A stretch of 64,000 nt of DNA from Saprospiraceae bacterium (lineage in GTDB: Bacteria; Bacteroidota; Bacteroidia; Chitinophagales; Saprospiraceae), in the NCBI GenBank assembly GCA_041392805.1, contig JAWKLJ010000001.1:3720001-3784000 (forward strand). Direction: 5' to 3'. The notes below the pieces were generated by a model. It saw only the letters and a program-made list of their open reading frames with translations. It was not told the origin of the DNA and made no database searches. The position numbers were made by a program, and so were the translations under genes. Of this stretch, positions 16,850 to 25,489 are shown one piece after another (the first letter of the stretch is position 1; every line of letters begins with the position of its first letter).

Positions 16850-18043
16850 ATGAAAAGAAGAACCTTTTTGCAGCAATCGGCCTACGCCTCCACTGCCTTG
16901 ATGATACCTGCTTTTTTAAAAGCCTACCAACCGCAACACCTACAAAACAGTCGTTCAGGGAAAAACCTGGTCATCATCCAGTTTTCTGGCGGAAATGACG
17001 GCTTAAATACGGTAGTGCCATTCAGAAATGACCTCTATTATCAACATCGTCCAACCCTTGCTGTGGCTGATTCAGAAGTAATCAAAATTAGCGATCAACT
17101 GGGGTTAAATCCTGCGCTTCAGCCAATACAATCGCTTTTTGATGAAGGACTGATCAGTATTATTAATAATGTAGGGTATCCAAATCCTGATCGCTCTCAT
17201 TTTCGTTCTATGGATATTTGGCATACCGCCAGCGAGAGCAATGAATACCTTAGTACGGGATGGTTGGGCCGCTACCTCGATAGCAGCTGCTTAGGTTGCT
17301 CAACCCCTCATCAAGCTATCGAATTAGATGATGGGTTGAGCCTTGCCTTAAAGGGTTATGATCGAAAAGGATTTGCAATGAGTAATCCGACACAACTCAA
17401 AAGACAAACCAACAACCCCCTCTTAAAGTATATGGCACAACACCCTCATGAGCACCAAGAGGAAAATGTTGCTTATCTTTATAAAACCTTAGTGGACACC
17501 TATGCTTCTGCCGATTATTTGTTTGAACAATCTAAAATGCATCCATCAAAGGTGAGCTATCCATCGACGCCATTTGGCAAAGACCTCCAGCAAATTTCGG
17601 CCTTGATCCGTGCAGATACCGATACCCGCATCTACTATGTCAGTCTATCTGGCTTTGACACCCATGTCAACCAAAGGGTTCAACAGGAGCGACTCCTACA
17701 GCAATATGCTGAAGGCATAAAAGCTTTTGTAGCGGATCTGCAACAGCATAACCTGTTCAAAGACACACTAGTGATGACCTTTTCGGAATTTGGAAGAAGA
17801 GTGAAACAAAATGCGAGTAAAGGGACAGATCATGGTACCGCCAATAATGTTTTTTTGATGGGTGGCGATTTGAAGAAACCTGGTTTTTTCAATGAAGGAC
17901 CTGATCTTACACAATTGGATCAGGGAGACTTGGTGTATAAGGTTGATTTCAGAAATATTTATGCCACTATTTTGGATAAATGGTTACAGACAGATTCGAA
18001 GGCCATTCTGAATAAGCAGTTCAAACCCATGACTTTTATTTAA
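16850..18043 (+). CDS. DUF1501 family protein with Tat-like signal
   Basis: 397 residues. The N-terminus MKRRTFLQQSAYASTALMIP is a twin-arginine-like signal (RRTFLQ), so the folded protein may be exported by Tat. Family blocks include VIIQFSGGNDGLNTVVPF, RSMDIWHTASES, GFDTHVNQ and VMTFSEFGRRVKQNASKGTDHGTANNVFLMG. The last blocks resemble alkaline-phosphatase/sulfatase-superfamily metal sites (Asp/His), so a metallohydrolase is possible; the reaction is not known. It is the partner of the DUF1800 gene 30 bp upstream and ends 8 bp before the convergent lysozyme gene. Confidence 0.93.
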   Translation: MKRRTFLQQSAYASTALMIPAFLKAYQPQHLQNSRSGKNLVIIQFSGGNDGLNTVVPFRNDLYYQHRPTLAVADSEVIKISDQLGLNPALQPIQSLFDEGLISIINNVGYPNPDRSHFRSMDIWHTASESNEYLSTGWLGRYLDSSCLGCSTPHQAIELDDGLSLALKGYDRKGFAMSNPTQLKRQTNNPLLKYMAQHPHEHQEENVAYLYKTLVDTYASADYLFEQSKMHPSKVSYPSTPFGKDLQQISALIRADTDTRIYYVSLSGFDTHVNQRVQQERLLQQYAEGIKAFVADLQQHNLFKDTLVMTFSEFGRRVKQNASKGTDHGTANNVFLMGGDLKKPGFFNEGPDLTQLDQGDLVYKVDFRNIYATILDKWLQTDSKAILNKQFKPMTFI

Positions 18044-18050
18044 TGGCCAA

Positions 18051-18755
18051 TTATTCACGAAAACTGTACATCTGGACTGGCGCTTTGCAAAAGCTTTCTA
18101 ACTCTAATAAATTCCCTTTAAACACATTAAAGTCAACGTGACCTTCAATACCATCTAAAAGGCCTTTATTGCCATATTGCCAAAAATCCCAATCTCGGCC
18201 ACAGGCCAATCGTGGTTCCCTGGTATTGTACCTAGCAATCCATACTGGATAATCATTGAAATGGCCGGCGAGATAACGATTATAAAATTTGATATTCGTA
18301 TACAAGATAGGTTTTATATTATATCGCGTTTCGACAATAATCAACCAAGTGCGAACGGCATCAACCAGCGCTCTTTTAGATATATCGCCTTTCACCTCAA
18401 TGTCTAAAACAGGAGGTAAATCACCATTATCCATTTGAACCCAGTTGATAAAGTTCTGAGCTTGGGTGACGGGTGAAGTTTGAGTTCGAAAAAAATGATA
18501 CGCCCCACGTTTCAACCCGATCCGTCCCATTTCCTGCCAATTATGACAGTACATGGTATCAATATGCGTAGCGCCTTCTGTCGCTTTCACAAAGGCAAAA
18601 GAAATTGCCTGATTGGCTATCGTATCCCAATGAATTTGAGCCTGGTGGTGAGATACATCAATACCGTGTACTTCAAATTCATCCATCTGCACGGTTTCAT
18701 ACCAGCATGAAGAGAAGAAGATGAATAAACATAATATGTATATTTTGTACCTCAT
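18051..18755 (-). CDS. GH25 lysozyme-type lipoprotein
   Basis: 234 residues from the ATG at 18755, which begins MRYKIYIL and gives a lipobox ending FFSSC; the start 15 bp upstream leaves a poorer signal. GH25 muramidase motifs are complete: GIDVSHHQ (first catalytic-site Asp), FAFVKATEG, RGAYHFF, PPVLDIEV (the Asp/Glu pair), PILYTNIKFYNRYL, VWIARY, WDFWQYG and GHVDFNVF. The enzyme cleaves the MurNAc-GlcNAc bond of peptidoglycan. Lipid anchoring suggests a role in wall remodelling or prey lysis at the outer membrane. It is convergent with the DUF1501 gene and has no evident operon partner. Confidence 0.92.
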   Translation of the reverse strand: MRYKIYILCLFIFFSSCWYETVQMDEFEVHGIDVSHHQAQIHWDTIANQAISFAFVKATEGATHIDTMYCHNWQEMGRIGLKRGAYHFFRTQTSPVTQAQNFINWVQMDNGDLPPVLDIEVKGDISKRALVDAVRTWLIIVETRYNIKPILYTNIKFYNRYLAGHFNDYPVWIARYNTREPRLACGRDWDFWQYGNKGLLDGIEGHVDFNVFKGNLLELESFCKAPVQMYSFRE

Positions 18756-19058
18756 GGCATTGGATAACAAACATAGGCTGCTATAAACGCTTTATTTGGC
18801 TCTATTAAGAAATATCTAAAGTCGAAGCTAAAGCATTATTTTATTTCTAACGATAAATTTGCCTAAAAAGATGTTTGATTGTATGGAAAAATTGCAGTTT
18901 AATGTTTTTATAACATTTGAGTTTGATTAGACCTGAAATAAAATACCTTCTTATAGGTTTTTGCCGGAATATTCTACCGAAAGACTAAAAACAGTGTGCC
19001 CCGTACTCTTTTACCGATTCGCTAAATTGTGTACCTTCGGCCAAAACTTTATTTGCCT
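18756..19058. other. Divergent intergenic region
   Basis: About 300 bp between the divergent lysozyme and aminotransferase genes. It is A/T-rich and no ORF is supported. The only regulatory match is TACCTTCG at 19032-19039, one base off the TAnnTTTG box, 20 bp before the aminotransferase start. No convincing -33 partner is seen. Confidence 0.5.
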
Positions 19059-20267
19059 ATGCCGAGCCAGCGCCAACTCTTCTTAAGACACCTGGCCCCT
19101 ACCAGTCCAAGCCCTCTTCTACTTGAAATCGAACGAGGAGTGGGGGTGCATTTAATTGACAAGGAAGGGAAGGTTTTCCTTGATTTGATTGCAGGTATTG
19201 GGGTAAGTAGCTTGGGCCATTGTCATCCAAAAGTAGTGGAGGCAATTAAGATACAAACCGATCGGTATTTACATACAATGGTATATGGCGAATATGTTTT
19301 AAGCCCGCAGGTGCAATTAGCTACGCTGATGGCTCAGCAACTTCCTGAACAATTAGACAGTGTCTATTTTGTCAACTCGGGAACTGAGGCGACCGAAGGT
19401 GCCATGAAATTAGCAAAGCGTTTCACCCGAAGGACCGAAATAATCGCTGCCAAAAACGCCTACCATGGAAGTACCCAGGGAGCGGCTAGTTTGATGTGGC
19501 CAAATACATTTACACAAGCCTTTTATCCATTATTACCTGACATTAAACACATCGATTTCAATTGCGAAACCTGCTTGCAAAAGATCACAGAAAAAACAGC
19601 TTGTGTGATTGTTGAGACCGTGCAAGGAGAAGCTGGTGTTTATCCCCCTCTTCCGGGTTATCTCTCACAATTGCGCAAACGCTGTGATGAGGTAGGCGCC
19701 TTATTGGTGCTGGATGAAATACAGGCAGCCTATGGCCGCACAGGTACCCTATGGGGTTTTGAACAACATGGCATTGTCCCTGATGTTTTGCTTTTAGCCA
19801 AGGGGATGGGAGGAGGTATGCCCATTGGCGCCTTCGTCGCTTCACAGGAAATCATGAAGGCATTATCTACAGCCCCCATTTTGGGGCATATCACCACCTT
19901 TGGTGGGCATCCTGTTAGTTGTGCTGCAGCTTTAGCCACTTTGCAAACCCTATTAGAAGAAAAATACATCGAAGAAGTCAAACAGAAAGAACAATTATTT
20001 TTAACCTTACTTACACATCCTGCTATTGTTGAGGTGAGGAGTGCCGGGCTTTGGTTAGCTGTTGAGTTGGAAGATTTTGATTTCCTACAAAACGTCATTA
20101 AGGAATGCCTCCACCAGGGTTTAATTACCGATTGGTTTCTATTCAACAACCGCTCTATGCGGATTGCCCCGCCGCTTATTATTTGCGAAGCAGAGATCAG
20201 GTGGGCATGTGGGGTGATATTGGATGCTATTGAAAGAACGGTAAGTAAAAAAAGTAAAGCTATGTAA
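19059..20267 (+). CDS. Class III (acetylornithine/ornithine-type) PLP aminotransferase
   Basis: 402 residues from the ATG at 19059 (a start 30 bp earlier is possible but lacks family residues). Class III fold markers: DLIAGIGVSSLGHCHPKV, YFVNSGTEATEGAMKLAKR (phosphate-binding cup), AYHGSTQGAAS, the VLDEIQAAYGRTG motif with the Asp that contacts the pyridine nitrogen, and the Schiff-base Lys in LLLAKGMGGGMPIGAF. The length matches ArgD/RocD. Substrate choice among acetylornithine, ornithine and 4-aminobutyrate cannot be settled here, and no arginine genes are adjacent. It is cytoplasmic. It is followed after 92 bp by the outer-membrane barrel gene. Confidence 0.88.
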   Translation: MPSQRQLFLRHLAPTSPSPLLLEIERGVGVHLIDKEGKVFLDLIAGIGVSSLGHCHPKVVEAIKIQTDRYLHTMVYGEYVLSPQVQLATLMAQQLPEQLDSVYFVNSGTEATEGAMKLAKRFTRRTEIIAAKNAYHGSTQGAASLMWPNTFTQAFYPLLPDIKHIDFNCETCLQKITEKTACVIVETVQGEAGVYPPLPGYLSQLRKRCDEVGALLVLDEIQAAYGRTGTLWGFEQHGIVPDVLLLAKGMGGGMPIGAFVASQEIMKALSTAPILGHITTFGGHPVSCAAALATLQTLLEEKYIEEVKQKEQLFLTLLTHPAIVEVRSAGLWLAVELEDFDFLQNVIKECLHQGLITDWFLFNNRSMRIAPPLIICEAEIRWACGVILDAIERTVSKKSKAM

Positions 20268-20359
20268 TAAAGTTCCTAACGAAATCCCCTTATATATTTC
20301 CCATTTTACACTATTTGTTCACTTCCGAATTTCCGTACAATTTTATTAGTTTTACCAGT

Positions 20360-21490
20360 ATGAGAATCCCATTGTACCTATTACTAGCCATTATAGCTTT
20401 GCCTTTTTTCGCCCAATCTCAGGATACCGTTGTAGACTCCACTCGGAAGAGTAAAAAATATGGTATTCCTATCATCAGTTATTCTCCTGAGACGTCTCTA
20501 AGATTTGGGTTGGTAGGCATTTATCTTTTTCGCACCAATACCAAAAATCTAGATACACAACTTTCTTCTATTAGAACGCCCCTTACCTATACCCTTAATA
20601 AGCAGATCAAATTAGCGCTTTCTTATGATATTTTCCTCAATGCCAACCAGCATATCTTTACTGGAGAGTTTCAATGGTTGCGCTTTCCGCTTTCCTTTTG
20701 GGGAATTGGTTCGGATAGCCCAGATGAAGCGGAGGAGATTTTTACTTCTGAGACAGGTATTTCACAGCTGAGCTATTTTTGCTTACTCAAAAACAATCTT
20801 TACTTAGGGGCACAATTGAATTGGATCAATAGCCTGGTTACAGAAAAAAATCCAACAGGCCTATTGGCCGATGATGGCATGGTATATGGCAACAATGGGG
20901 GGACATCGATTGGCTTAGGCCTTAGTTTTCGCTATGATCGACGAGATAATTACTTAAATGCAGGGACTGGCCCTTTCGTAGAAACCATTCTAACTTACAA
21001 CCGGAAAGCATTTGGTGGCGATTTTGATTATACCAAGTTGCAAGTTGATGCCCGGCATTTTATCACTTTGAACAGCGGACACATCCTAGCTTTTCAGGCC
21101 TTTAGTGAATATAATTGGGGGCGACCGCCCTTCGAACAAATGGCACCACTAGGTGGAGGAATGATCATGAGAGGGTACTATCTTGGGCGATTCCGTGATA
21201 ATACCTCAGGTGCTATTCAAGCAGAATATCGCCTACCATTGGGACGAAAAACATGGCTAGCGGCGGAGGAAAAATTAAAGTTTTGGCAACGCTGGGGGCT
21301 CGTCGGTTTTGTGGGAATGGGAAATGTTAGTCCATCCTATACTGAATTATTAGAGGGAAATTGGAAATACTCCTGGGGTATTGGATTTCGTTTTATCATT
21401 CTCCCAGAAGAACAAATCAATTTCCGGCTGGACTTTGGTTTTGGTTCCAAAAACACCGGCTTTTATATCAATATTCGGGAAGCTTTCTAA
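20360..21490 (+). CDS. Outer-membrane beta-barrel of the Omp85/surface-antigen (BamA-like) type
   Basis: 376 residues from the ATG at 20360, which gives the signal MRIPLYLLLAIIALPFFAQSQ. There is no POTRA region. The mature protein is an alternating-hydrophobicity barrel with family markers SYSPETSLRFG, LGLSFRYDRRDNYLNAGTGPFVET, GGGMIMRGYYLGRFRDN (the conserved RGY motif that BamA uses inside the barrel), AEYRLPL and WGIGFRFIILPEEQINFRLDFGFG. This is PF01103 without POTRA domains, seen in many Bacteroidota. Its role (lipid or protein transfer) is unknown. It is transcribed in the same direction as the aminotransferase but with its own leader. Confidence 0.88.
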   Translation: MRIPLYLLLAIIALPFFAQSQDTVVDSTRKSKKYGIPIISYSPETSLRFGLVGIYLFRTNTKNLDTQLSSIRTPLTYTLNKQIKLALSYDIFLNANQHIFTGEFQWLRFPLSFWGIGSDSPDEAEEIFTSETGISQLSYFCLLKNNLYLGAQLNWINSLVTEKNPTGLLADDGMVYGNNGGTSIGLGLSFRYDRRDNYLNAGTGPFVETILTYNRKAFGGDFDYTKLQVDARHFITLNSGHILAFQAFSEYNWGRPPFEQMAPLGGGMIMRGYYLGRFRDNTSGAIQAEYRLPLGRKTWLAAEEKLKFWQRWGLVGFVGMGNVSPSYTELLEGNWKYSWGIGFRFIILPEEQINFRLDFGFGSKNTGFYINIREAF

Positions 21491-21521
21491 TTTGGGAAAA
21501 AGTGTGCTCGCAAACGCATCA

Positions 21522-22241
21522 TCATGATAGTTTTCGTTTCCCTCTTACTATTATTTCAGAGCCTTCGGCCAAGAATACGGAACGTGGCGCTTTGGTAAGT
21601 GACTCAGCAAAGCGATCTCCGTACAATTTGGCAACATCGACCTCAATCCGATAATCCGAGACCGGATAAACTTCCCAGGAGGGGTGTTCTACCGCATACT
21701 CATAGGTTACTTTTTCTTTTATCTTGGTATAGCCCCAGTAATGCTCGGTAATAAACTGTTCTTCGCTACCTTCATCCATTTTTTGTGGATGAATAGATGC
21801 TTCGACTTGCATTTTATTCCAACGTCCATCCAGTTTCCATTCGTAGCGAACCTGTTGCTTCCCTCCAACATTTCCCCAATCATGACGCATAGGCAAGGTC
21901 ATGTAGTGTTCCTGGTAAAGGGTATTTGCCACAAAGGTAATAGCTGGTTTCGGGACTAATTCCTTGACAAATACAACACCTCTTTTCCACTCGCCTGCTT
22001 CCTTATACCGAACATAAAACCTAAGATTGGCTTCTTCAAAATGGCGATGAAAAGGGATGCTCATACCCAATACCTTTGTATTTAAAAACATAAACCCCAC
22101 TAGACTAACATAACACCGACCTTGCCAAAGATCGATCTCTGTACCATAGGGAACCAGGGTCGCGAGGATCGCAGGATCCACTTCGTAGTTGGCAAGGATA
22201 AGTTTGCGCCATTCGGCCCGAAGAAATACTGGTTTTGGCAT
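21522..22241 (-). CDS. DUF2071 (YqjF-type) protein
   Basis: 239 residues from the ATG at 22241 (MPKPVFLRAEWRKLILANYEVDP); the frame extends upstream to a TTG, but the family opening is FLRAEWRxLLxxxYxVxP, which favours this start. Other blocks: LVPYGTEIDLWQGRCYVSLVGFMF, FHRHFEEANLRFYVRY, and GYTKIKEKVTYEYAVEHPSWEVYPV near the C-terminus. DUF2071 is a small soluble family with no known reaction. It lies convergent to the barrel gene and 120 bp downstream of the tail tube gene, on the same strand as the sheath-tube pair, so it may share their transcript, though no functional tie is known. Confidence 0.85.
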   Translation of the reverse strand: MPKPVFLRAEWRKLILANYEVDPAILATLVPYGTEIDLWQGRCYVSLVGFMFLNTKVLGMSIPFHRHFEEANLRFYVRYKEAGEWKRGVVFVKELVPKPAITFVANTLYQEHYMTLPMRHDWGNVGGKQQVRYEWKLDGRWNKMQVEASIHPQKMDEGSEEQFITEHYWGYTKIKEKVTYEYAVEHPSWEVYPVSDYRIEVDVAKLYGDRFAESLTKAPRSVFLAEGSEIIVRGKRKLS

Positions 22242-22361
22242 AACAAAAAGATGAAAATGAGCGAACGTTTTTTCTTGATTCAAACAAAGGTAGAGATAAT
22301 AGTAAAAAGGAGTAACCGCATAATGATGTGGAGGGAATGACCAACTGTCGCTTATTAGGGC

Positions 22362-22814
22362 TCATGCTTTCTCAAATGATAAGCCCTCATGCGACAGCAC
22401 CAATTCGTCAATAGCTACTTCGTTATTTTGAGCATTCAGATCTGTACTGGTCACCTTCAATGGAAAGGCATTCTTTAAGGTCCAAGTAAACATTGGATAA
22501 TGTTCTTCATCCAATAATTGGATAGTTACCGTTTCTTGTTTGATGGTGTTCATGGAGACGCCCATGAAATAGTCAAGTAAAACCGTATCATCTTTAAACA
22601 TGCCTTTTTTGAGTGAAATATCACTAACTTTTCGCAAACCTGGCATTTTAACGGTAGAGAAATCTACACTGTTTCCTGCACGATACTCAATAATATCAAT
22701 TTCCGAATCCAGTCCAGATACCTCCTGAAAGGCCATTTCTCCTATGTTCCCAATAGTAACTTTAAAGTAAAACTTAGGCACTGGCCACGGGGCTTCTTGT
22801 TTTTCACCTGCCAT
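22362..22814 (-). CDS. Contractile-injection-system tail tube protein (gp19-like)
   Basis: 150 residues. Starts MAGEKQEAPWPVPKFYFKVTIG, then EVSGLDSEIDIIEYRAG, LRKVSDISLKKGMF, YFMGVSMNTIKQETVTIQLLDE, and ends in NEVAIDELVLSHEGLSFE. This is the T4 gp19-like tube family (PF06841) used for the inner tube (Hcp equivalent) in extracellular contractile injection systems and myophage tails. Tube subunits stack as hexameric rings inside the sheath. The gene follows the sheath gene by 37 bp on the same strand. No spike, baseplate, ATPase or tail-terminator gene is found in the window. Confidence 0.92.
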   Translation of the reverse strand: MAGEKQEAPWPVPKFYFKVTIGNIGEMAFQEVSGLDSEIDIIEYRAGNSVDFSTVKMPGLRKVSDISLKKGMFKDDTVLLDYFMGVSMNTIKQETVTIQLLDEEHYPMFTWTLKNAFPLKVTSTDLNAQNNEVAIDELVLSHEGLSFEKA

Positions 22815-22851
22815 TATTTTTGATTTTTATTCGTTAACAACTTGCTGTTAA

Positions 22852-24447
22852 TTATGTTTTTTGCATCTGCTGCTGAAAGGTAATGACAATGAACTCAGCC
22901 GGCCTTGTCACGGCAATTTTTACGGTCATTCTCATATAGCCATCTAGGATATCAATCGGTGTCATGGTCACCCCTAAGCCAATATCGACACTAAAGGCAT
23001 CTGCTGCTGTAGCGCCAGCCAGGGCGCCTTGCTGCCAGACATTGGCCAGAAAGTTCATGACTAAGGTTTTTAAATTGGTCCAGGTAGGTGCCGTATTGGG
23101 CTCGAAGACATAGGCTTCGGCAGCGTTTTTGATGGATTGTTCGATGAAAATAACGGTCCGGCGAACACTGATATAACGCCAGTCCTGGCTATTGCCGTCC
23201 ATGGTACGGGCTCCCCAAACGAGTACTCCTTTACCAGGGAAGGTACGAATGGCATTAACGGCTTTACCATCAAGTGGCAAATTGAGGTTTTCTTGTTCTT
23301 CGTTGGTCAGGTCGACAGCGGGTTTAATAACAGCGCCTACACTCACATTGGCCGGTGATTGGAATACCCCGATACTATTGTCGACCATACAATAAATACC
23401 GGCTATAGCTGCACTAGGAGGGAGGAGGTTGAGGTGATCTCGCAAGTCGTTTATAATGGATTTGTACAAAGGACTTATAGCAAGTAGGGTTTGATGAAGG
23501 TTTTCAACCTCCGTTTTTTCATTTAGTTTTTCCTCTGGCGTGGTTGATAATAAGGCCTCTTTTTTGGCCAGAAGCGCCCTTGTATTAGGCATTTCATTAA
23601 ACTTCTCTTTGATTTTTACTGCCTTTTCTGCGTTCAAAAGTCCATCTGCAACATTTCGATCCACATCCTCACTAAGTAGGTGGATGAATGCCGCTTCGGA
23701 GGTCGGAGCAATATTGGTAAAATCAATGGAAGCCGTTGTGGTGATAGACGTATAAAGCCAGGGATAGTACGCTGCGCCAAAATCCAGGAACTGGCTCCCA
23801 ATCCCCTCTCTAAATCGGGTAATACTGTCGTCGATGGGGACTCCAGTTTTTTTCGTTTGAAACCCATTGAAAACATCCAAAATGGCTATCCGATTTTGCA
23901 TATCTTGTCCGCAATGGATCAGCATTTGCCGCTGCAATGCATAACAATCATCCTGCGCTAATAAAACCGCATCAGGAATAACGAGGATAGTGGGTTCGGC
24001 GTATTTTTTGAGGGCGCTAATGCCAACCAACCTTTTTTCGCCTAAATCGTCTGTGATTTCTCCATCAAAATCACTTTTTGCAACCGGGGTTTTGTAATCG
24101 CCTATTGAAACGATATAACAATCCGAACCACCATTTGCAAAAAACATTTTGAGGCAGTTGAACATAAAATACCTCGTTTCTTTTAGGGGAGCAAGATCAT
24201 ACACCTTGTTTTTATCTTCATTAGGTTTAATCTCATAGGTAATCTTTGGACCCTCTCCAAAATACATCAGGTACTCTCCATAGGAAGAAATGCGGGTTGG
24301 AATATTTTTGATACTTTTTTTATCCTGGATAGCCTTTTCCGTGTACCCAATAAAGGCAGGCACAGCTGTGTTAACAGGTACGACTGAGTTGGGGAAGGCG
24401 CTATTTTCTTCGATATAAACGCCTGGGGTATTATAAACCTTGGCCAT
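22852..24447 (-). CDS. Contractile-injection-system tail sheath protein
   Basis: 531 residues, the usual size for an eCIS/phage sheath (450-550). Blocks: MAKVYNTPGVYIEE, VNTAVPAFIGYTEKA, MFNCLKMFFANGGSDCYIVSIG, then a variable 250-345 region, then the conserved C-terminal core with IRTFPGKGVLVWGARTM, WRYISVRRTVIFIEQSI, AYVFEPN, LVMNFLANVWQQGALAGATAADAFSVDIGLG, and DILDGYMRMTVKIA..RPAEFI. These fit Afp2/PVC-type sheath subunits (PF04984), whose N- and C-terminal arms interlock in contraction. Only the tube gene accompanies it. The DUF2071 gene downstream is not a known CIS component. Confidence 0.95.
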   Translation of the reverse strand: MAKVYNTPGVYIEENSAFPNSVVPVNTAVPAFIGYTEKAIQDKKSIKNIPTRISSYGEYLMYFGEGPKITYEIKPNEDKNKVYDLAPLKETRYFMFNCLKMFFANGGSDCYIVSIGDYKTPVAKSDFDGEITDDLGEKRLVGISALKKYAEPTILVIPDAVLLAQDDCYALQRQMLIHCGQDMQNRIAILDVFNGFQTKKTGVPIDDSITRFREGIGSQFLDFGAAYYPWLYTSITTTASIDFTNIAPTSEAAFIHLLSEDVDRNVADGLLNAEKAVKIKEKFNEMPNTRALLAKKEALLSTTPEEKLNEKTEVENLHQTLLAISPLYKSIINDLRDHLNLLPPSAAIAGIYCMVDNSIGVFQSPANVSVGAVIKPAVDLTNEEQENLNLPLDGKAVNAIRTFPGKGVLVWGARTMDGNSQDWRYISVRRTVIFIEQSIKNAAEAYVFEPNTAPTWTNLKTLVMNFLANVWQQGALAGATAADAFSVDIGLGVTMTPIDILDGYMRMTVKIAVTRPAEFIVITFQQQMQKT

Positions 24448-24849
24448 GTTAATTGGGTTTAGATAAAAATAAATATTCGCAGGCGACCCTTCTAAGACTG
24501 AACAAGGCAGCGTGATGAAATAGGACTACCTCCGGTAGTTTAAAAGGCAAAAAGGGGAATGTTTCTAAGCGTTCCAAGTTGTAGTGGTTCCGACTTGCCA
24601 GTTCGTACTTCCGTTTTTGTCCATGCTTAGACGGGGGCCTATTCGCAATTCAGCGCTTTGATTACCTTTATAAAAGAACTAGAGAATATTCAAATATAAT
24701 AAAAAAGCCTGCGATCCTGCATCTTTTTCATTTATCAAGGCGCCTACCCCACTCCGCTGAGTGTAAAATTAACGACAATTTATAAGCGTTTCCCCTCCTA
24801 TTGCATTGTTTTCCTTACCTTTAGTATAAACACCTTAAAACGTCAATTT
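24448..24849. other. Divergent intergenic region upstream of the sheath gene
   Basis: About 400 bp between the divergent sheath gene and a small lipoprotein gene. No ORF is supported. A short hairpin ACTACC-TCC-GGTAGT lies at 24525-24539, about 80 bp upstream of the sheath start, and could be an operator. TACCTTTA at 24816-24823 is a near match to the -7 box for the lipoprotein gene. Confidence 0.5.
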
Positions 24850-25263
24850 ATGAAAAAACTTTGCTATTTCGTTGTGCTTTCACTGGTACTTATGGCCTGT
24901 TCCAAAAACCAGGATGCATTTTTGCCTCAGCCATCAGAAGAATCCAATATTACGGAAGCGATTACCCTGCTTTTCGTCAATGTAACCTTAAATGAACAAG
25001 AACAAAACCAAGGCTGTACTGGTACTTGTAATACCCATGCGCCAGTTTCCCGTGCTTCGGTTGCCATAAAATCAAATAGCTCTACTAATGGCAATGATGC
25101 ACAGGTTTCTTTCCTTACCAGTACAGGTGAAAATGGATTTGCCTCTTTTAAAGAAATTCCTCCAATTAATTACACCCTCACCGTTAGTTGTGAATATGGA
25201 AGCAAAACAGTCGATGTAACCGTTGGAGACAAAAAAACCACAATTGTAGATATTGGCTTTTAG
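24850..25263 (+). CDS. Small lipoprotein with Ig-like/carboxypeptidase-regulatory-like fold
   Basis: 137 residues. The lipobox LVLMAC (Cys17) follows MKKLCYFVVLS. The body has an internal CTGTCNTHAPVSRASVAIKS segment with a Cys pair (CTGTC), then TSTGENGFASFKEIPPINYTLTVSCEYGSKTVDVTVGDKKT, which reads like a carboxypeptidase-regulatory-like (transthyretin-like) domain, with ENGFASFKEIPPINYTL resembling the typical turn. The domain call is inference. It is probably outer-membrane or periplasmic, with no known function. It is followed by a strong intrinsic terminator, so it is monocistronic. Confidence 0.75.
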   Translation: MKKLCYFVVLSLVLMACSKNQDAFLPQPSEESNITEAITLLFVNVTLNEQEQNQGCTGTCNTHAPVSRASVAIKSNSSTNGNDAQVSFLTSTGENGFASFKEIPPINYTLTVSCEYGSKTVDVTVGDKKTTIVDIGF

Positions 25264-25335
25264 GGCTTTTATGAAAAGCTTGGTGCGGTGATGAAGATAA
25301 TGTTGCTTTTTTAGTCATTGTTGACCGCCCCTATC

Positions 25336-25385
25336 AAAAAATAACCCAGACTTTATTAACTTTAAAGTCTGGGTTATTTTTTTTT
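25336..25385 (+). terminator. Strong intrinsic terminator
   Basis: A-rich 5' arm, then TAACCCAGACTTTA pairing with TAAAGTCTGGGTTA across a short loop, then a T-run of about nine. It lies 75 bp after the stop of the small lipoprotein gene. The A- and T-flanks make it potentially bidirectional. Confidence 0.92.
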
Positions 25386-25406
25386 CCATGAGCCTGCTTA
25401 AAGCAA

Positions 25407-25450
25407 ACTTTTGACCTCTCTAGTAAAAATAAAACAGGTAGGTCAAAAGT
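25407..25450. promoter_or_regulatory. 11-bp inverted repeat upstream of the M28/PA peptidase
   Basis: ACTTTTGACCT at 25407-25417 and AGGTCAAAAGT at 25440-25450 are exact complements around 22 bases, 40 bp before the start codon. The core ACTTTTGAC also forms the arms of the 8890-9040 element, so it may be a recurring site or repeat end. Confidence 0.4.
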
Positions 25451-25489
25451 ATTTGGCTTTACGTAAGCTCTAACCAAATTTCAATTAGT

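Noticed and set aside
22362..24447. Type VI secretion locus or complete prophage
   Set aside because: Only sheath and tube genes are present. No TssB/TssC-type two-part sheath, no ClpV, no capsid, portal or integrase genes nearby.
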